From Chitinophaga sedimenti (GTDB taxonomy: Bacteria; Bacteroidota; Bacteroidia; Chitinophagales; Chitinophagaceae): DNA of 64,000 nt. Location of the stretch: contig NZ_JAKUKA010000001.1 in assembly GCF_023156195.1 (NCBI RefSeq), forward strand, positions 4,960,001 to 5,024,000, given 5' to 3'. A program made the position numbers and the translations under genes. Below the pieces are notes generated by a model, which was given only the letters and a program-made list of their open reading frames with translations, did not search any database and was not told where the DNA came from. Below are positions 50,624 to 58,885 of this stretch, piece after piece (position 1 is the stretch's first letter; the number at the start of each line of letters is the position of its first letter).

Positions 50624-52057
50624 ATGCTTCAGGAGAAAACAACTAAGGAAAACCACGTTTCCCGCAGATCATTCCTCCGCAACGGCGCTGCCGCTGCTGC
50701 TGGCTTTATGATCGTTCCACGTCACGTACTGGGAGGAAAAGGATATACGGCACCCAGTGACAGACTGCGTGTAGCAGGTATTGGTGTAGGCGGTAAAGGC
50801 CAGAGCGACCTTGCCGAAATTGCGAAAGGCCCGGCTGATGTCGTTTATTTATGTGATGTAGATGACCGCCGTGCGGCCGCTTCTGTCAAAGCCTTCCCGA
50901 AAGCGAAGTACTATAAGGACTTCCGCGAAATGCTGGACAAAGAACATAAGAACATCGACGCGGTAACAGTATCTACCCCGGACCATAACCACGCCATCCA
51001 GGCGCTGGCGGCGATGCAGCTGGGCAAACACGTATATGTGCAAAAACCGCTGACGCACGACATTTACGAAGCGCGCGTGCTTACAGAAGCCGCTAAAAAA
51101 TATAAAGTTGTTACACAGATGGGCAACCAGGGCGCTTCCGGCGATGGTGTGCGCCAGCTGATGGAATGGTACAATGCCGGCCTTATCGGTGAGGTAACAG
51201 AAGTAAACTGCTGGACCAACCGTCCGGTATGGCCGCAGGGTATTCCATGGTCTGCCAATAAAGGACTGATCCCGAAGGAACTGGACTGGGACCTGTGGCT
51301 GGGTACTGCGCCTTACAAAGAATATGTTGATAAACTGGTTCCGTTTAACTGGCGCGGCTGGTGGGATTACGGTACCGGCGCACTCGGCGACATGGGCTGT
51401 CATATTATTGAACCGCCGTTCCGCATCCTCGACCTGGGTTATCCTACCGAGGTGGAGTGCAGCGTGGGCAGTGTGTATGTAGACGAATTCAAACGCGGTT
51501 ACTTCCCGGAAAGCTGTCCCCCTTCCAGCGTAAGGCTGAAGTTCAACGGTAAAAATGGCAAACCCATCTTCATGAACTGGATCGATGGCGGCCTGAAACC
51601 CGCGCGTCCGGAAGAACTGGGTCCGAACGAACCAATGGGCGACAAAGACGGTACCAGCGGTGTAATTTTCGTGGGTACTAAAGGTAAAATGATGTGCGGT
51701 ACTTACGGTATGTACCCAACATTGCTGCCTACTTCCCGTACAAAAGAAGTAAATGTGCCGCAAACTATCGCACGCGTACCGGAAGGTCACTATGTACAGT
51801 GGGTAAACGCCTGTATCGCAGGTTATGGTAAAAAACAACTGAGCTCTCCGTTCGAGATTGCCGGTCCGCTTACCGAAACTGTGCTGATGGGTAACCTGGC
51901 CATCCGCAGCTTTGATTATAAAGATGCTGACGGCAAATTCCCTGGGCGCGGTATTAAATTGCTGTGGGATGGTCCAAATATGAAGATCACCAACTTTGAG
52001 CCGGCCAACCAGTTCGTGAAACGCGAATATCGCAGCGGCTGGAAACTCGGTAAATAA
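50624..52057 (+). CDS. Tat-exported Gfo/Idh/MocA family oxidoreductase
   Basis: Intact 477-residue protein. SRRSFLRNGAAAAAGFMIVPRHVLGG is a twin-arginine signal ending with the typical exported-Gfo/Idh segment. The Rossmann domain has RVAGIGVGGKGQSDL near residue 48 and the family lysine motif VQKPLTHDIYEARVL near 141 (EKP normally; here QKP); the C-terminal (GFO_IDH_MocA_C-like) region has WNWRGWWDYGTGALGDMGCHIIEPPF. It probably oxidises or isomerises a sugar or inositol derivative in the periplasm using bound NAD(P). It belongs with the neighbouring sugar-acid genes by theme only. Confidence 0.87.
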   Translation: MLQEKTTKENHVSRRSFLRNGAAAAAGFMIVPRHVLGGKGYTAPSDRLRVAGIGVGGKGQSDLAEIAKGPADVVYLCDVDDRRAAASVKAFPKAKYYKDFREMLDKEHKNIDAVTVSTPDHNHAIQALAAMQLGKHVYVQKPLTHDIYEARVLTEAAKKYKVVTQMGNQGASGDGVRQLMEWYNAGLIGEVTEVNCWTNRPVWPQGIPWSANKGLIPKELDWDLWLGTAPYKEYVDKLVPFNWRGWWDYGTGALGDMGCHIIEPPFRILDLGYPTEVECSVGSVYVDEFKRGYFPESCPPSSVRLKFNGKNGKPIFMNWIDGGLKPARPEELGPNEPMGDKDGTSGVIFVGTKGKMMCGTYGMYPTLLPTSRTKEVNVPQTIARVPEGHYVQWVNACIAGYGKKQLSSPFEIAGPLTETVLMGNLAIRSFDYKDADGKFPGRGIKLLWDGPNMKITNFEPANQFVKREYRSGWKLGK

Positions 52058-52081
52058 GCTATATTTGCATTAACGATAGAT

Positions 52082-52121
52082 TAACGGGTAAAGGACATCA
52101 ATTGATAGCCTTTACCCGTTA
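52082..52121 (+). terminator. Long hairpin after the Gfo/Idh gene
   Basis: TAACGGGTAAAGG (52082-52094) pairs with CCTTTACCCGTTA (52109-52121), 13 perfect base pairs; no strong T-run follows, so it may be a terminator or an mRNA-stability hairpin. Confidence 0.65.
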
Positions 52122-52193
52122 TGTTTATTGAGGTATAATAATTGCTTTAGCCAATAAGTAGCCATTGGATGGCATGCAGCAAACCGTCCGAAA

Positions 52194-52971
52194 ATGAGAT
52201 TAATATTGATGTTAGCGTGTGTGGCGATGGCCAAACCGACCATGGGCCAGCACCTGTTTTTAGAAGAAAATACCGGATACACGATTACGAAAACCGAATT
52301 GACAGATAGCCTGACTGGAAAAAATGCTCGTCCTACAGCGTGCTCACCAAACGGAAAGTGCGCGATGCAATGACCGCACCCGCATATTTTGTGCATGTAA
52401 TGTTTTTTCCCGGCAACAGCGCTCCCGTTAACGGTAACGTACCTTCCGGCATATCTAAAGTGCAGCAGGTAATTGATTCAATACCTGCTTTAGAGAAACT
52501 GATGACCGTGGGCATCACCGACTACAGCGTGCCTTATCGTAAAAATTATAGGCTGGATTCCGTGTTGTATGTGCGCGAAGGCGCGCAGGTAAAGGAGTAT
52601 AAAGGCATTGTAGTAATATACGCTTACATCATAAAGCCCTATGTGCAGGCGGTTAACCTCGCCACCAATAATTATTTCATCAATACCCGCGCAAAGAAAA
52701 CCAAGATTTCTTACGAAAACGGCGTGCCTTATATCGTCGAAAAGTTCATGGACGGCGATTATCAGAATAAATTATTCCTGGTTGACGAAACCAAAGACGG
52801 GCACTATCACTTTTACGCACCGGCCGCTTTTGCCGCGATTGCATATATACAGAAAAAGAAATGGAGTTTGTTTTCGATATCGTAAATGGCATTACCCGGG
52901 TAAAAACCTTTGTGCCGGAGCTGAATGGCGGTGTGTTTAAGAGCGGTCTGGCATATTATAACTTTAAATAA
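52194..52971 (+). CDS. Secreted hypothetical protein, frameshifted
   Basis: ATG at 52194 starts a signal-peptide-like MRLILMLACVAMAKPTMGQ. Two missing A residues (about 52320 and 52860) are needed to make a 259-residue protein ending FKSGLAYYNFK; the repaired frame is open throughout. Middle motifs are APAYFVHVMFFPGNSAPVNG, TDYSVPYRKNYRLDSVLYVREG and KGIVVIYAYIIKPYVQAVNL. I do not recognise the family. It sits downstream of the Gfo/Idh hairpin and ends in a shared terminator with the next gene. Confidence 0.6.
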
Positions 52972-52999
52972 AAAGCCTGCCGTTGCACACACGACAGGC
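52965..52999 (-). terminator. Intrinsic terminator, minus strand
   Basis: GCCTG...CG at 52975 pairs with CG...CAGGC at 52995-52999; on the minus strand it is followed by TTTTTATTT. It serves the coiled-coil lipoprotein gene and overlaps the end of the previous CDS. Confidence 0.6.
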
Positions 53000-53023
53000 C
53001 CTCACAATGAACAGCGGTTACGT

Positions 53024-53470
53024 TTACCGCCACAACTCTTTAAAGTCGCGCTTAAATTCCTCCCACTCGCGGCCCGAACGCTGGAAGAAGGTATCTACGC
53101 CCTTCCGGGTTTTATCCCAGGTTTCCACGGTAGCATTTTTCACATCGTCCAGCCTTGCGTTGAGCTTTTCGCGGCTGTTCCGGAGGCGTTCGCGCGCTTT
53201 GTCGGCCCGCTTCGAGTTATCAGCTTTTAATTCGTCTATTTTTTTGTCGATAGAATCGCGCTGGCGTTCCAGGGCGGCCTGTGTTTCGTCGCGCTGCCGT
53301 TTAAACCAGGCGCCGGTCGTATCGGCCTTTTCCTGTAATCCCTCGCGGATCTCGGCTGCGCCCGCGCTGATCTTTTCGTTGGAGCTGTCGGCGCTGGTTG
53401 TATTAGTCGTTTTATTTTCCTGGCACGACATCATGGCCGTAGCCGCCAGAATCAATAAATAGTTTTGCAT
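53024..53470 (-). CDS. Small lipoprotein with long coiled-coil region
   Basis: 148-residue protein from ATG at 53470 (MQNYLLILAATAMMSC, Cys 16 as probable lipidation site). The mature part is low in hydrophobics and rich in Glu, Lys, Arg, Asp in heptad-like order (KRQRDETQAALERQRDSIDKK, RLRNSREKLNARLDDVKNA), indicating a long helix, then TFFQRSGREWEEFKRDFKELW. An upstream longer frame exists but lacks the lipoprotein start at the front. Such small lipoprotein coiled coils are common and of unknown function. Confidence 0.68.
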   Translation of the reverse strand: MQNYLLILAATAMMSCQENKTTNTTSADSSNEKISAGAAEIREGLQEKADTTGAWFKRQRDETQAALERQRDSIDKKIDELKADNSKRADKARERLRNSREKLNARLDDVKNATVETWDKTRKGVDTFFQRSGREWEEFKRDFKELWR

Positions 53471-53638
53471 AGCCAAATGGGTGTTTAGGTCATCCGTAAT
53501 GCAAAAGATATTCCACTTCTGCCGGTTGTCCGCGGTTTGAGCCAAAAAACCATGTTATACCCTATTATATGGCCCATTTATCGAAAAATTACCTAGGTTT
53601 GGCTCCTTTTTACGACAAAATCAATAACGAACCTCTTT

Positions 53639-55778
53639 ATGAAAAAAACGGTATTCATCGCTATGCTGCTCTTCGCGGCAAACCTGGCGAAGGCCGATGA
53701 AGGCATGTGGCTTCCATACCTCTTGGGGCAGCAAACGTATAACGACATGGTCAAAAAGGCCTGAAGCTCACGAAAGAGCAGTTGTACAGTATTAACAAAT
53801 CTTCCTTGAAAGATGCGATCATCATCTTCGGCGGTGGCTGCACCGGCGAGATCGTGAGTAACGAAGGACTCATCTTCACCAACCACCACTGTGGCTACGA
53901 TGCGATTGCCAGCGCCAGCACGGTGGAGCATAACTACCTGAAAAACGGCTTCTATGCGCTGAACAAGCAACAGGAAATCCCGGCGAAAGGTTTATCTGTA
54001 CAGTTTCTGCTGCGTGTAGAAGATGTTACTTCCCAGGTAGAAACCGCTGCAAAAGGCCTCTCCGGGGCCGAACGCGCTGCTGCAATCCAGAAGATCACTG
54101 CAGAAATTTCTAAAAACGCGGTTAGCATGCCTTCACAGGAAGCCCGTATCAGTCCTTTATATAAAGGCAACCAGTTCCTGATGTACGTGTACGAGCGTTA
54201 CACCGACATCCGCCTGGTAGGTACACCGCCCGAGAGCATCGGTAAATACGGCGGCGATACCGATAACTGGGAATGGCCCCGCCATACCGGCGACTTCTCC
54301 GTTTTCCGCGTGTATGCCTCTAAAGATGGTAAGCCTGCTGAGTATGCGGTAGACAACGTTCCGTTAAAACCTAAGCACTTCCTGCCCGTTTCAGTAAAAG
54401 GCGTAAAAGAAAATGATTATGCCATGATCTTCGGTTACCCCGGCGGTACCAACCGTTACGAAACCTCCTACGGCGTGAAGCTAAAAACCGACATAGAAAA
54501 TCCTTTCACGGTAAACCTCCGCGACGTTCGCCTGAAATATATGTTTGAAGAAATGAAGAAAGACCCGGCCGTGAAACTGCAACTGGCCTCCAGCTATGCA
54601 GGCATCGCCAATTACTGGAAATTCTTCGATGGCGAAAGCAAACAACTGCTGAAGTACGACGTATATGGCCAGAAACAGAAGAACGAAGCGGATTTCATCA
54701 ACTGGGCAAAAAACAAACCGGAATACGCGAACATATTTGCTCAATATGAAAAGCTGTATAAAGACTGGACACCTTACGCTAAATTGCGTGTTTACCTGAA
54801 CGAAGGCATCTACGGTTCACCGCTGGCTGCCTTTGCGGGCTCGCTGGCACAGGTAGAAAACGCGCTGGCTAAAAAGACCGGTGTCAAAGAAGCACTTGCC
54901 GCTGCTGATAAAGCGCGCACCAACTTCCTCGCAAAAGAAAATAAACCGAGCGATTTAAAGATCATGGCCGCCACTGCCATGATGTATTACAACGACATCC
55001 CGAAAGACCAGCACCCGATCGGCTTCTTCGAGTCTGTTCGCAAATTTGGCGAACTGAATGACGAAAAACCTTCCGCACCTGGGCTGCCTACGTGTTCGCG
55101 AACACCATGATCTTTAACGATACGAAGTGGAAAGCGTTCATGGGCAACCCCGACAACGCGCAGCTGCAGGACGATCCCGCGTATGGTTATGCATCTGCCT
55201 TCACTAAAAATTATGTGAGCAAATACGCCCCGATGTACAACATCTTTACTGCCGGTAACGCCGAATTGGGCCGCCTGTACCTGAAAGGCGTGATCGAACG
55301 CGAGCCGAATAAAAGCCGCTATCCGGACGCAACTTTCACCATGCGCCTCAGCTACGGCACCGTTAAACCTTACAAACCGCGCGATGCCGTGTCGTACGAT
55401 TATGTAACTACCCTCACCGGTGTAATGGAAAAATACCAGCCAGGCGACTATGAGTTCGACCTGCCGGAAAAACTGATCGAACTTTATAAGAAGAAGGATT
55501 TCGGCCAGTATAAAGACGCTAAGAAAAATGATCTCGTGGTAGGTTTCATCACCACCAACGATATCACTGGCGGCAACTCCGGTTCACCGGTAATCAACGG
55601 CAATGGCGAACTGATCGGCCTGGCTTTCGATGGCAACTACGAAGCTCTTAGCCACAAAATCCAGTTCGACGCAGTACAAAACCGCACCATCTGTGTGGAC
55701 GTGCGTTATGTGCTCTGGTGCATCGACAAGCTGGGCGGTGCTTCCAACATTATCAATGAATTGAAAATCGCTAAGTAG
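53639..55778 (+). CDS. S46 family serine peptidase, DPP7-like dipeptidyl-peptidase, frameshifted
   Basis: Restored 713-residue exported protein (missing A in the runs near 53755 and 55068) with signal peptide MKKTVFIAMLLFAANLAKA. It starts DEGMWLPYLLGQ, the S46 mature N-terminus. The chymotrypsin-fold triad is complete: TNHHCGYDAI (His), DTDNWEWPRHTGDFS (Asp) and ITGGNSGSPV (Ser). The S1 specificity position after the Ser reads AFDGNYEAL, with Gly as in DPP7 (hydrophobic P1), rather than Arg as in DPP11 (acidic P1). It removes dipeptides from peptide N-termini in the periplasm, feeding peptide-using metabolism. Confidence 0.95.
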
Positions 55779-55782
55779 CCAT

Positions 55783-55822
55783 AAAAAAGGAGAAGGTGAT
55801 CAGCCTTCTCCTTTTTTTTTTT
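55783..55822 (+). terminator. Strong terminator of the S46 gene
   Basis: AAGGAGAAGG (55787-55796) pairs with CCTTCTCCTT (55804-55813), followed by T(9). It ends about 35 bp before the IS110 element. Confidence 0.88.
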
Positions 55823-55865
55823 ATGTAACCAGCTGCATATCGCTTGGCAGCCGCCGTTGTGTTTT

Positions 55866-56888
55866 CTATGGTTTTTGCAAATTTTGGTAGATATAATTTT
55901 TATCGAACCTCGTCTGTTTTTGTACAACGGCTGTTATAGTTAGGACGATTTTGTTTCTTAAAGCGTTTATAACAAGCATCTTGTGTTTTCCTTCGGCTAT
56001 TTTTCTCCGAAAATAATCCCCAAAGCTGTTTTTCATTTTGGTGGCTGTCAGGGCACACATGTGCAGGAGGCTTTTAAGCACTCTATTAGCTAAATGACTG
56101 ACCCTGGCAGGCTTTCGCACGCTGCTGCCGCTTCGTCGTTCAAATGGAACAACGCCACAATAACTACCTAGCTGTTTGCCCGATTTCACTTGCTTAAATC
56201 CATCGGTGTAGCAGATGAGGTGATAAGCGGTGATAGGCCCTACAGAAGGAACGCTGGTGATCAAGCTGACCTGACGGCGCATTTGGGCGTCCTCCTTAAC
56301 CAGTTGGGCGATGTCCTCATTGATTCGTTTAAGATCGAGTTCAAGGCCCTGTATGCCCGCTGTGTATGCTGTGGTTTTAGGAACGCCACTCCAGTCATAG
56401 AAGGCTTTCTCTTCCAATGGCTGTTTGAGGGCCTTTAATACACTCAGTAATCTCCGACGCTGTGCCAGTAGTTGCTTAAGTGTGGTGATTACTGATATGG
56501 GTTTTTTCCATAGCTGCAACTCATCACTATGATGCTTAGCATAACGAGCGATGTCTAATGCATCTTTGGGATCGCTTTTCTTACGGATATCGCGGATGCT
56601 CCTTTTGATATTAGCGGCATTTTCCAGACTCACGGCTATTTGCTGGCTGTCCAGGTAATGAACAACGGCCTCATTATAATGCCCTGTATTCTCAATACAG
56701 ATCAATAACTTTTTGATAGCGTTGCCCATCAGACTGCGAAGCCACTTTTTCATGTCAGCAAATCCTTTATTGCTTTGTTCAAAGCAGTTGCTGTAGGGGT
56801 ACTTTACATCACCTGACAGCAGCACACAGATATCTATTTTGCTCTTGGATACATCTATTCCGGCAAAATGAACGAATTTTACACTCAT
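55866..56888 (-). CDS. IS110 family transposase
   Basis: Intact 340-residue protein from ATG at 56888 (MSVKFVHFAGIDVSKSKIDICV). The N-terminal RuvC-like DEDD domain has D in AGIDVSKSKIDI, E in CIENTGHYNEAVVHYL and the D pair in KKSDPKDALDIARYAKHH; a Leu/Arg-rich coiled region (LAQRRRLLSVLKALKQPLEEK) follows; the C-terminal Transposase_20 domain has LITSVPSVGPITAYHLICYTDGF, GKQLGSYCGVVPFERRSGSS. Length is normal for IS110. Unusually for this window, no frameshift interrupts it. It recombines target and donor DNA under RNA guidance in characterised relatives (IS621). Confidence 0.95.
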   Translation of the reverse strand: MSVKFVHFAGIDVSKSKIDICVLLSGDVKYPYSNCFEQSNKGFADMKKWLRSLMGNAIKKLLICIENTGHYNEAVVHYLDSQQIAVSLENAANIKRSIRDIRKKSDPKDALDIARYAKHHSDELQLWKKPISVITTLKQLLAQRRRLLSVLKALKQPLEEKAFYDWSGVPKTTAYTAGIQGLELDLKRINEDIAQLVKEDAQMRRQVSLITSVPSVGPITAYHLICYTDGFKQVKSGKQLGSYCGVVPFERRSGSSVRKPARVSHLANRVLKSLLHMCALTATKMKNSFGDYFRRKIAEGKHKMLVINALRNKIVLTITAVVQKQTRFDKNYIYQNLQKP

Positions 56889-56944
56889 TGGTTTTGTTTC
56901 TTTTGGGGACCCGCGAAGATCCATGAATAAAGCCAGTGAGATCA

Positions 56945-57083
56945 ACCAGTTTGAACTTTCCCTAGACCTTTAATAAGCTCTACGTTTATTTTCTATTTGG
57001 GTTTTGTTCAAACCAGGCTACGGCAGGATTAAAACACAACCTGGGTTTTACCCTTGTCACTCTAAAAGTGCCTGCCGTAGTCC
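56945..57083 (-). ncRNA. Candidate IS110 bridge RNA
   Basis: The minus-strand transcript folds into two units. Unit 1: stem CTACGGCAGG/CCTGCCGTAG (57018-57027 with 57071-57080, 10 bp) enclosing two internal-loop strands and an apical hairpin GGGT-AAA-ACCC (57043-57053). Unit 2: stem GTTTGAAC/GTTCAAAC (56949-56956 with 57006-57013) enclosing an internal loop and a weak apical hairpin AATAA/TTATT (56972-56990). This is the target-loop then donor-loop order reported for IS110 bridge RNAs, and lies upstream of the transposase where IS110-group RNAs are encoded. Folding and guide matches were done by eye. No expression evidence exists. Confidence 0.5.
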
Positions 57084-57232
57084 GGTTGACCTTACAGTTA
57101 TCCACAATCTGCGTGTTAATTCACAAAAAGAAAAAAGAACCAAAAAAGAAAAAGTTATAGTAGTAATAGTAATAATATCTTCTCTTTTGTTTCTTTTCAC
57201 AAACCTAAAGGTCACACCCTTCAACCACGGGA
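57084..57232. other. AT-rich flank between IS110 left end and the glycosylase gene
   Basis: Contains a simple TAGTAGTAATAGTAATAATA-like tract near 57160 and a single TTATCCACA at 57098-57106, matching the DnaA-box consensus, with no second box near. The outer end of the IS may lie here. Confidence 0.3.
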
Positions 57233-57865
57233 TCACTTACCATCTTTCCATCCCCATAAATACCGCGCGGCATGCGTTCTGTAAGGCGCCCATTTAGCGG
57301 AAATGGCCAGCATCTTCACTTTCTGTGCCTTCTTATCTAACTTTTCCAGCTTGTATAATTTAATCATGCATTGCTGCAGGTTCAGGTCATCGACTGCAAA
57401 CACATCTTCTCTGCCTAAATAAAACATCAGCAGCATTTCTACGGTCCATCTCCCTACGCCTTTAATCTGGGTGAGGTAGGCAATCACCGCATCGTTGTCA
57501 AGTGCGTGCAGCTTTTTATCGGTTAATTTTTCGTCTACCACAAAACGTGCAACGTTCTGTACGTATGCCACTTTCGCATTAGACAACCCTATTGCCCGCA
57601 GTGTTTCGGGCGGCGTCGCTACTATTTGTTCCGCAGTAGGTTCTTTGCCATCGTACAGCGCCAGGAAGCGATTGTAAATCACCGTAGCCACCTTGGTGCT
57701 CAGTTGCTGCGACATAATAGAAGCAATGAGCCGCAGGGCAATATTGCGTTTTACAGGCAATACGGCCAGCGGCTCATTAATTATTGTTGTCAGGCGCTTA
57801 TCTTTCTTTAAATGCTCCAAGTAAGCCAGTTCAACCGGCGCCGGTATGTTTGTTTTTTTCGCCAT
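57233..57865 (-). CDS. DNA-3-methyladenine glycosylase family (HhH-GPD superfamily)
   Basis: Intact 210-residue protein. RLIASIMSQQLSTKVATVIYNRF near residue 45 is the first conserved helix, LTQIKGVGRWTVEMLLMFYLG near 130 the helix-hairpin-helix, and FAVDDLNLQQCM near 155 carries the catalytic Asp. No iron-sulfur Cys ligands are present at the end, so it is AlkA/MPG-like rather than Nth. It removes alkylated purines as a first step of base excision repair. The Asp-rich DDLNLQ variant is normal for small bacterial members. Confidence 0.88.
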   Translation of the reverse strand: MAKKTNIPAPVELAYLEHLKKDKRLTTIINEPLAVLPVKRNIALRLIASIMSQQLSTKVATVIYNRFLALYDGKEPTAEQIVATPPETLRAIGLSNAKVAYVQNVARFVVDEKLTDKKLHALDNDAVIAYLTQIKGVGRWTVEMLLMFYLGREDVFAVDDLNLQQCMIKLYKLEKLDKKAQKVKMLAISAKWAPYRTHAARYLWGWKDGK

Positions 57866-57893
57866 GGCGGATGAATTGTCCGCGGGCCGTATC

Positions 57894-58873
57894 CTAGTAC
57901 GCCATTGGATTAACGTACAACACCTGCATCAACGTCTGGCCCACAGCTTTGAGGGTATTTTTATCGATGATCTGCATGTTATCGTTCGCGGTATGCCAGT
58001 GCGGTACAAAGCTGCCATTCGGCTGCAGGGCAATAATATCGAACGTTGGGATGCCGGTCAGCGTGTTCACATAATAGTGATCGTCTGTAATGGCGGCGTC
58101 CTGCGGATTTTCATAACGGAACTGCGAGTAGCCGAGTTGGTTGGCCACGTCCCAGAACATTTTCATGGGCTGGTACGCATCACGTTTGGAAAATCCTTCC
58201 ATGAAAAACTGCGAGCCGCGGCCGCCGACCATGTCCAGCAGGATGCCGTAATTCGCTTTATAGCCTTTTACATGCGGGTTTTTAGCCCAGTATTGGGTGC
58301 CGAGGCAATAGCTGTCTTCCACTTCAGAAACGCCGTAGTCTTCTACGTCATTAAACAACAGGTCTACGCCCACAGCCGGATGTTTCAGCTTAAACTGGCG
58401 GGCCAGTTCAATCATCACCCCTATGCCGCTGCCGCCATCATCGGCGCCATCGATCAGCGTTTTCTTGTTAAACGCGTCCTGGTCGCCCCAGGGACGGGTG
58501 TCCCAGTGTGCCAGTACCAGCACACGCTCTTTGGCGGCGGGGTTAAAGCTGGCAATAAGGTTGATACAGGGCAGTTTTTGCTTTTGCGGGCCTGTTACTG
58601 TTACGCGTTGTACATACAGGGTATCTGCAAGCGGACGTAAAGTTTGTTCCAGCCAGTCGGCACAAACTTTTGCGCCGGTGTACCCGGTATGCGGGGACCA
58701 AAGCTCACTTGTTTGGCCACGTATGCGTAAGCCGAATCGGCCGAAAATACAGGCACGCCGGCAGTATTAGGCGTATTGGTTGTAGCGGTTTCGCTGCTTT
58801 CCGCCGGTTTGGGCTGGTTTTGGCAGGCGGCCAGCAGTATGGCCATTCCCGTTATCCACATTAATTTTTGCAT
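57894..58873 (-). CDS. M28-family zinc lipoprotein, glutaminyl-cyclase-like, frameshifted
   Basis: Restored 326-residue lipoprotein (MQKLMWITGMAILLAAC; missing A near 58665). Zinc-site segments are DGADDGGSGIGVMIELARQ (Asp), FNDVEDYG (Glu), and VPHWHTANDNMQIIDKNTLKAVGQT (His). LDMVGGRGSQFFMEG and CLGTQYWAKNPHVKGYKANYGI resemble bacterial glutaminyl-peptide cyclotransferases of the Porphyromonas type more than aminopeptidases. It would convert N-terminal Gln of exported proteins to pyroglutamate. That specificity is inferred from resemblance; a peptidase role is the alternative. Confidence 0.85.
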
Positions 58874-58885
58874 TGCCTCTGTTGT

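Larger units (their letters stand above)
55856..57083 (-). mobile_element. IS110-family insertion sequence (boundaries approximate)
   Basis: The transposase CDS, a short right-end sequence after its stop and a structured noncoding left end upstream form one unit, inserted between the S46 terminator and a DNA glycosylase gene. IS110 elements lack inverted terminal repeats and target-site duplications, so ends cannot be fixed by repeats; the interval given covers the parts I can support, and the left end may extend towards 57120 or further. The intact transposase and folded upstream region suggest a functional copy. Confidence 0.7.

Noticed and set aside
57098..57106. TTATCCACA matching the DnaA box; a second at 3372-3380 on the other strand
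   Set aside because: Only two isolated copies 54 kb apart, with no cluster, AT-rich unwinding element or dnaA/dnaN gene. Not an origin.
57150..57185. TAG/TAA-type trinucleotide tract resembling a microsatellite or promoter
   Set aside because: A short low-complexity AT-rich tract in an intergenic region; no repeated unit long enough to call.
57201..57213. GACCTTTA at the left flank of the IS110 as a donor-guide match marking the left end
   Set aside because: An 8-nt match in this much sequence is not rare, and the implied crossover core would not agree with the right-end matches.
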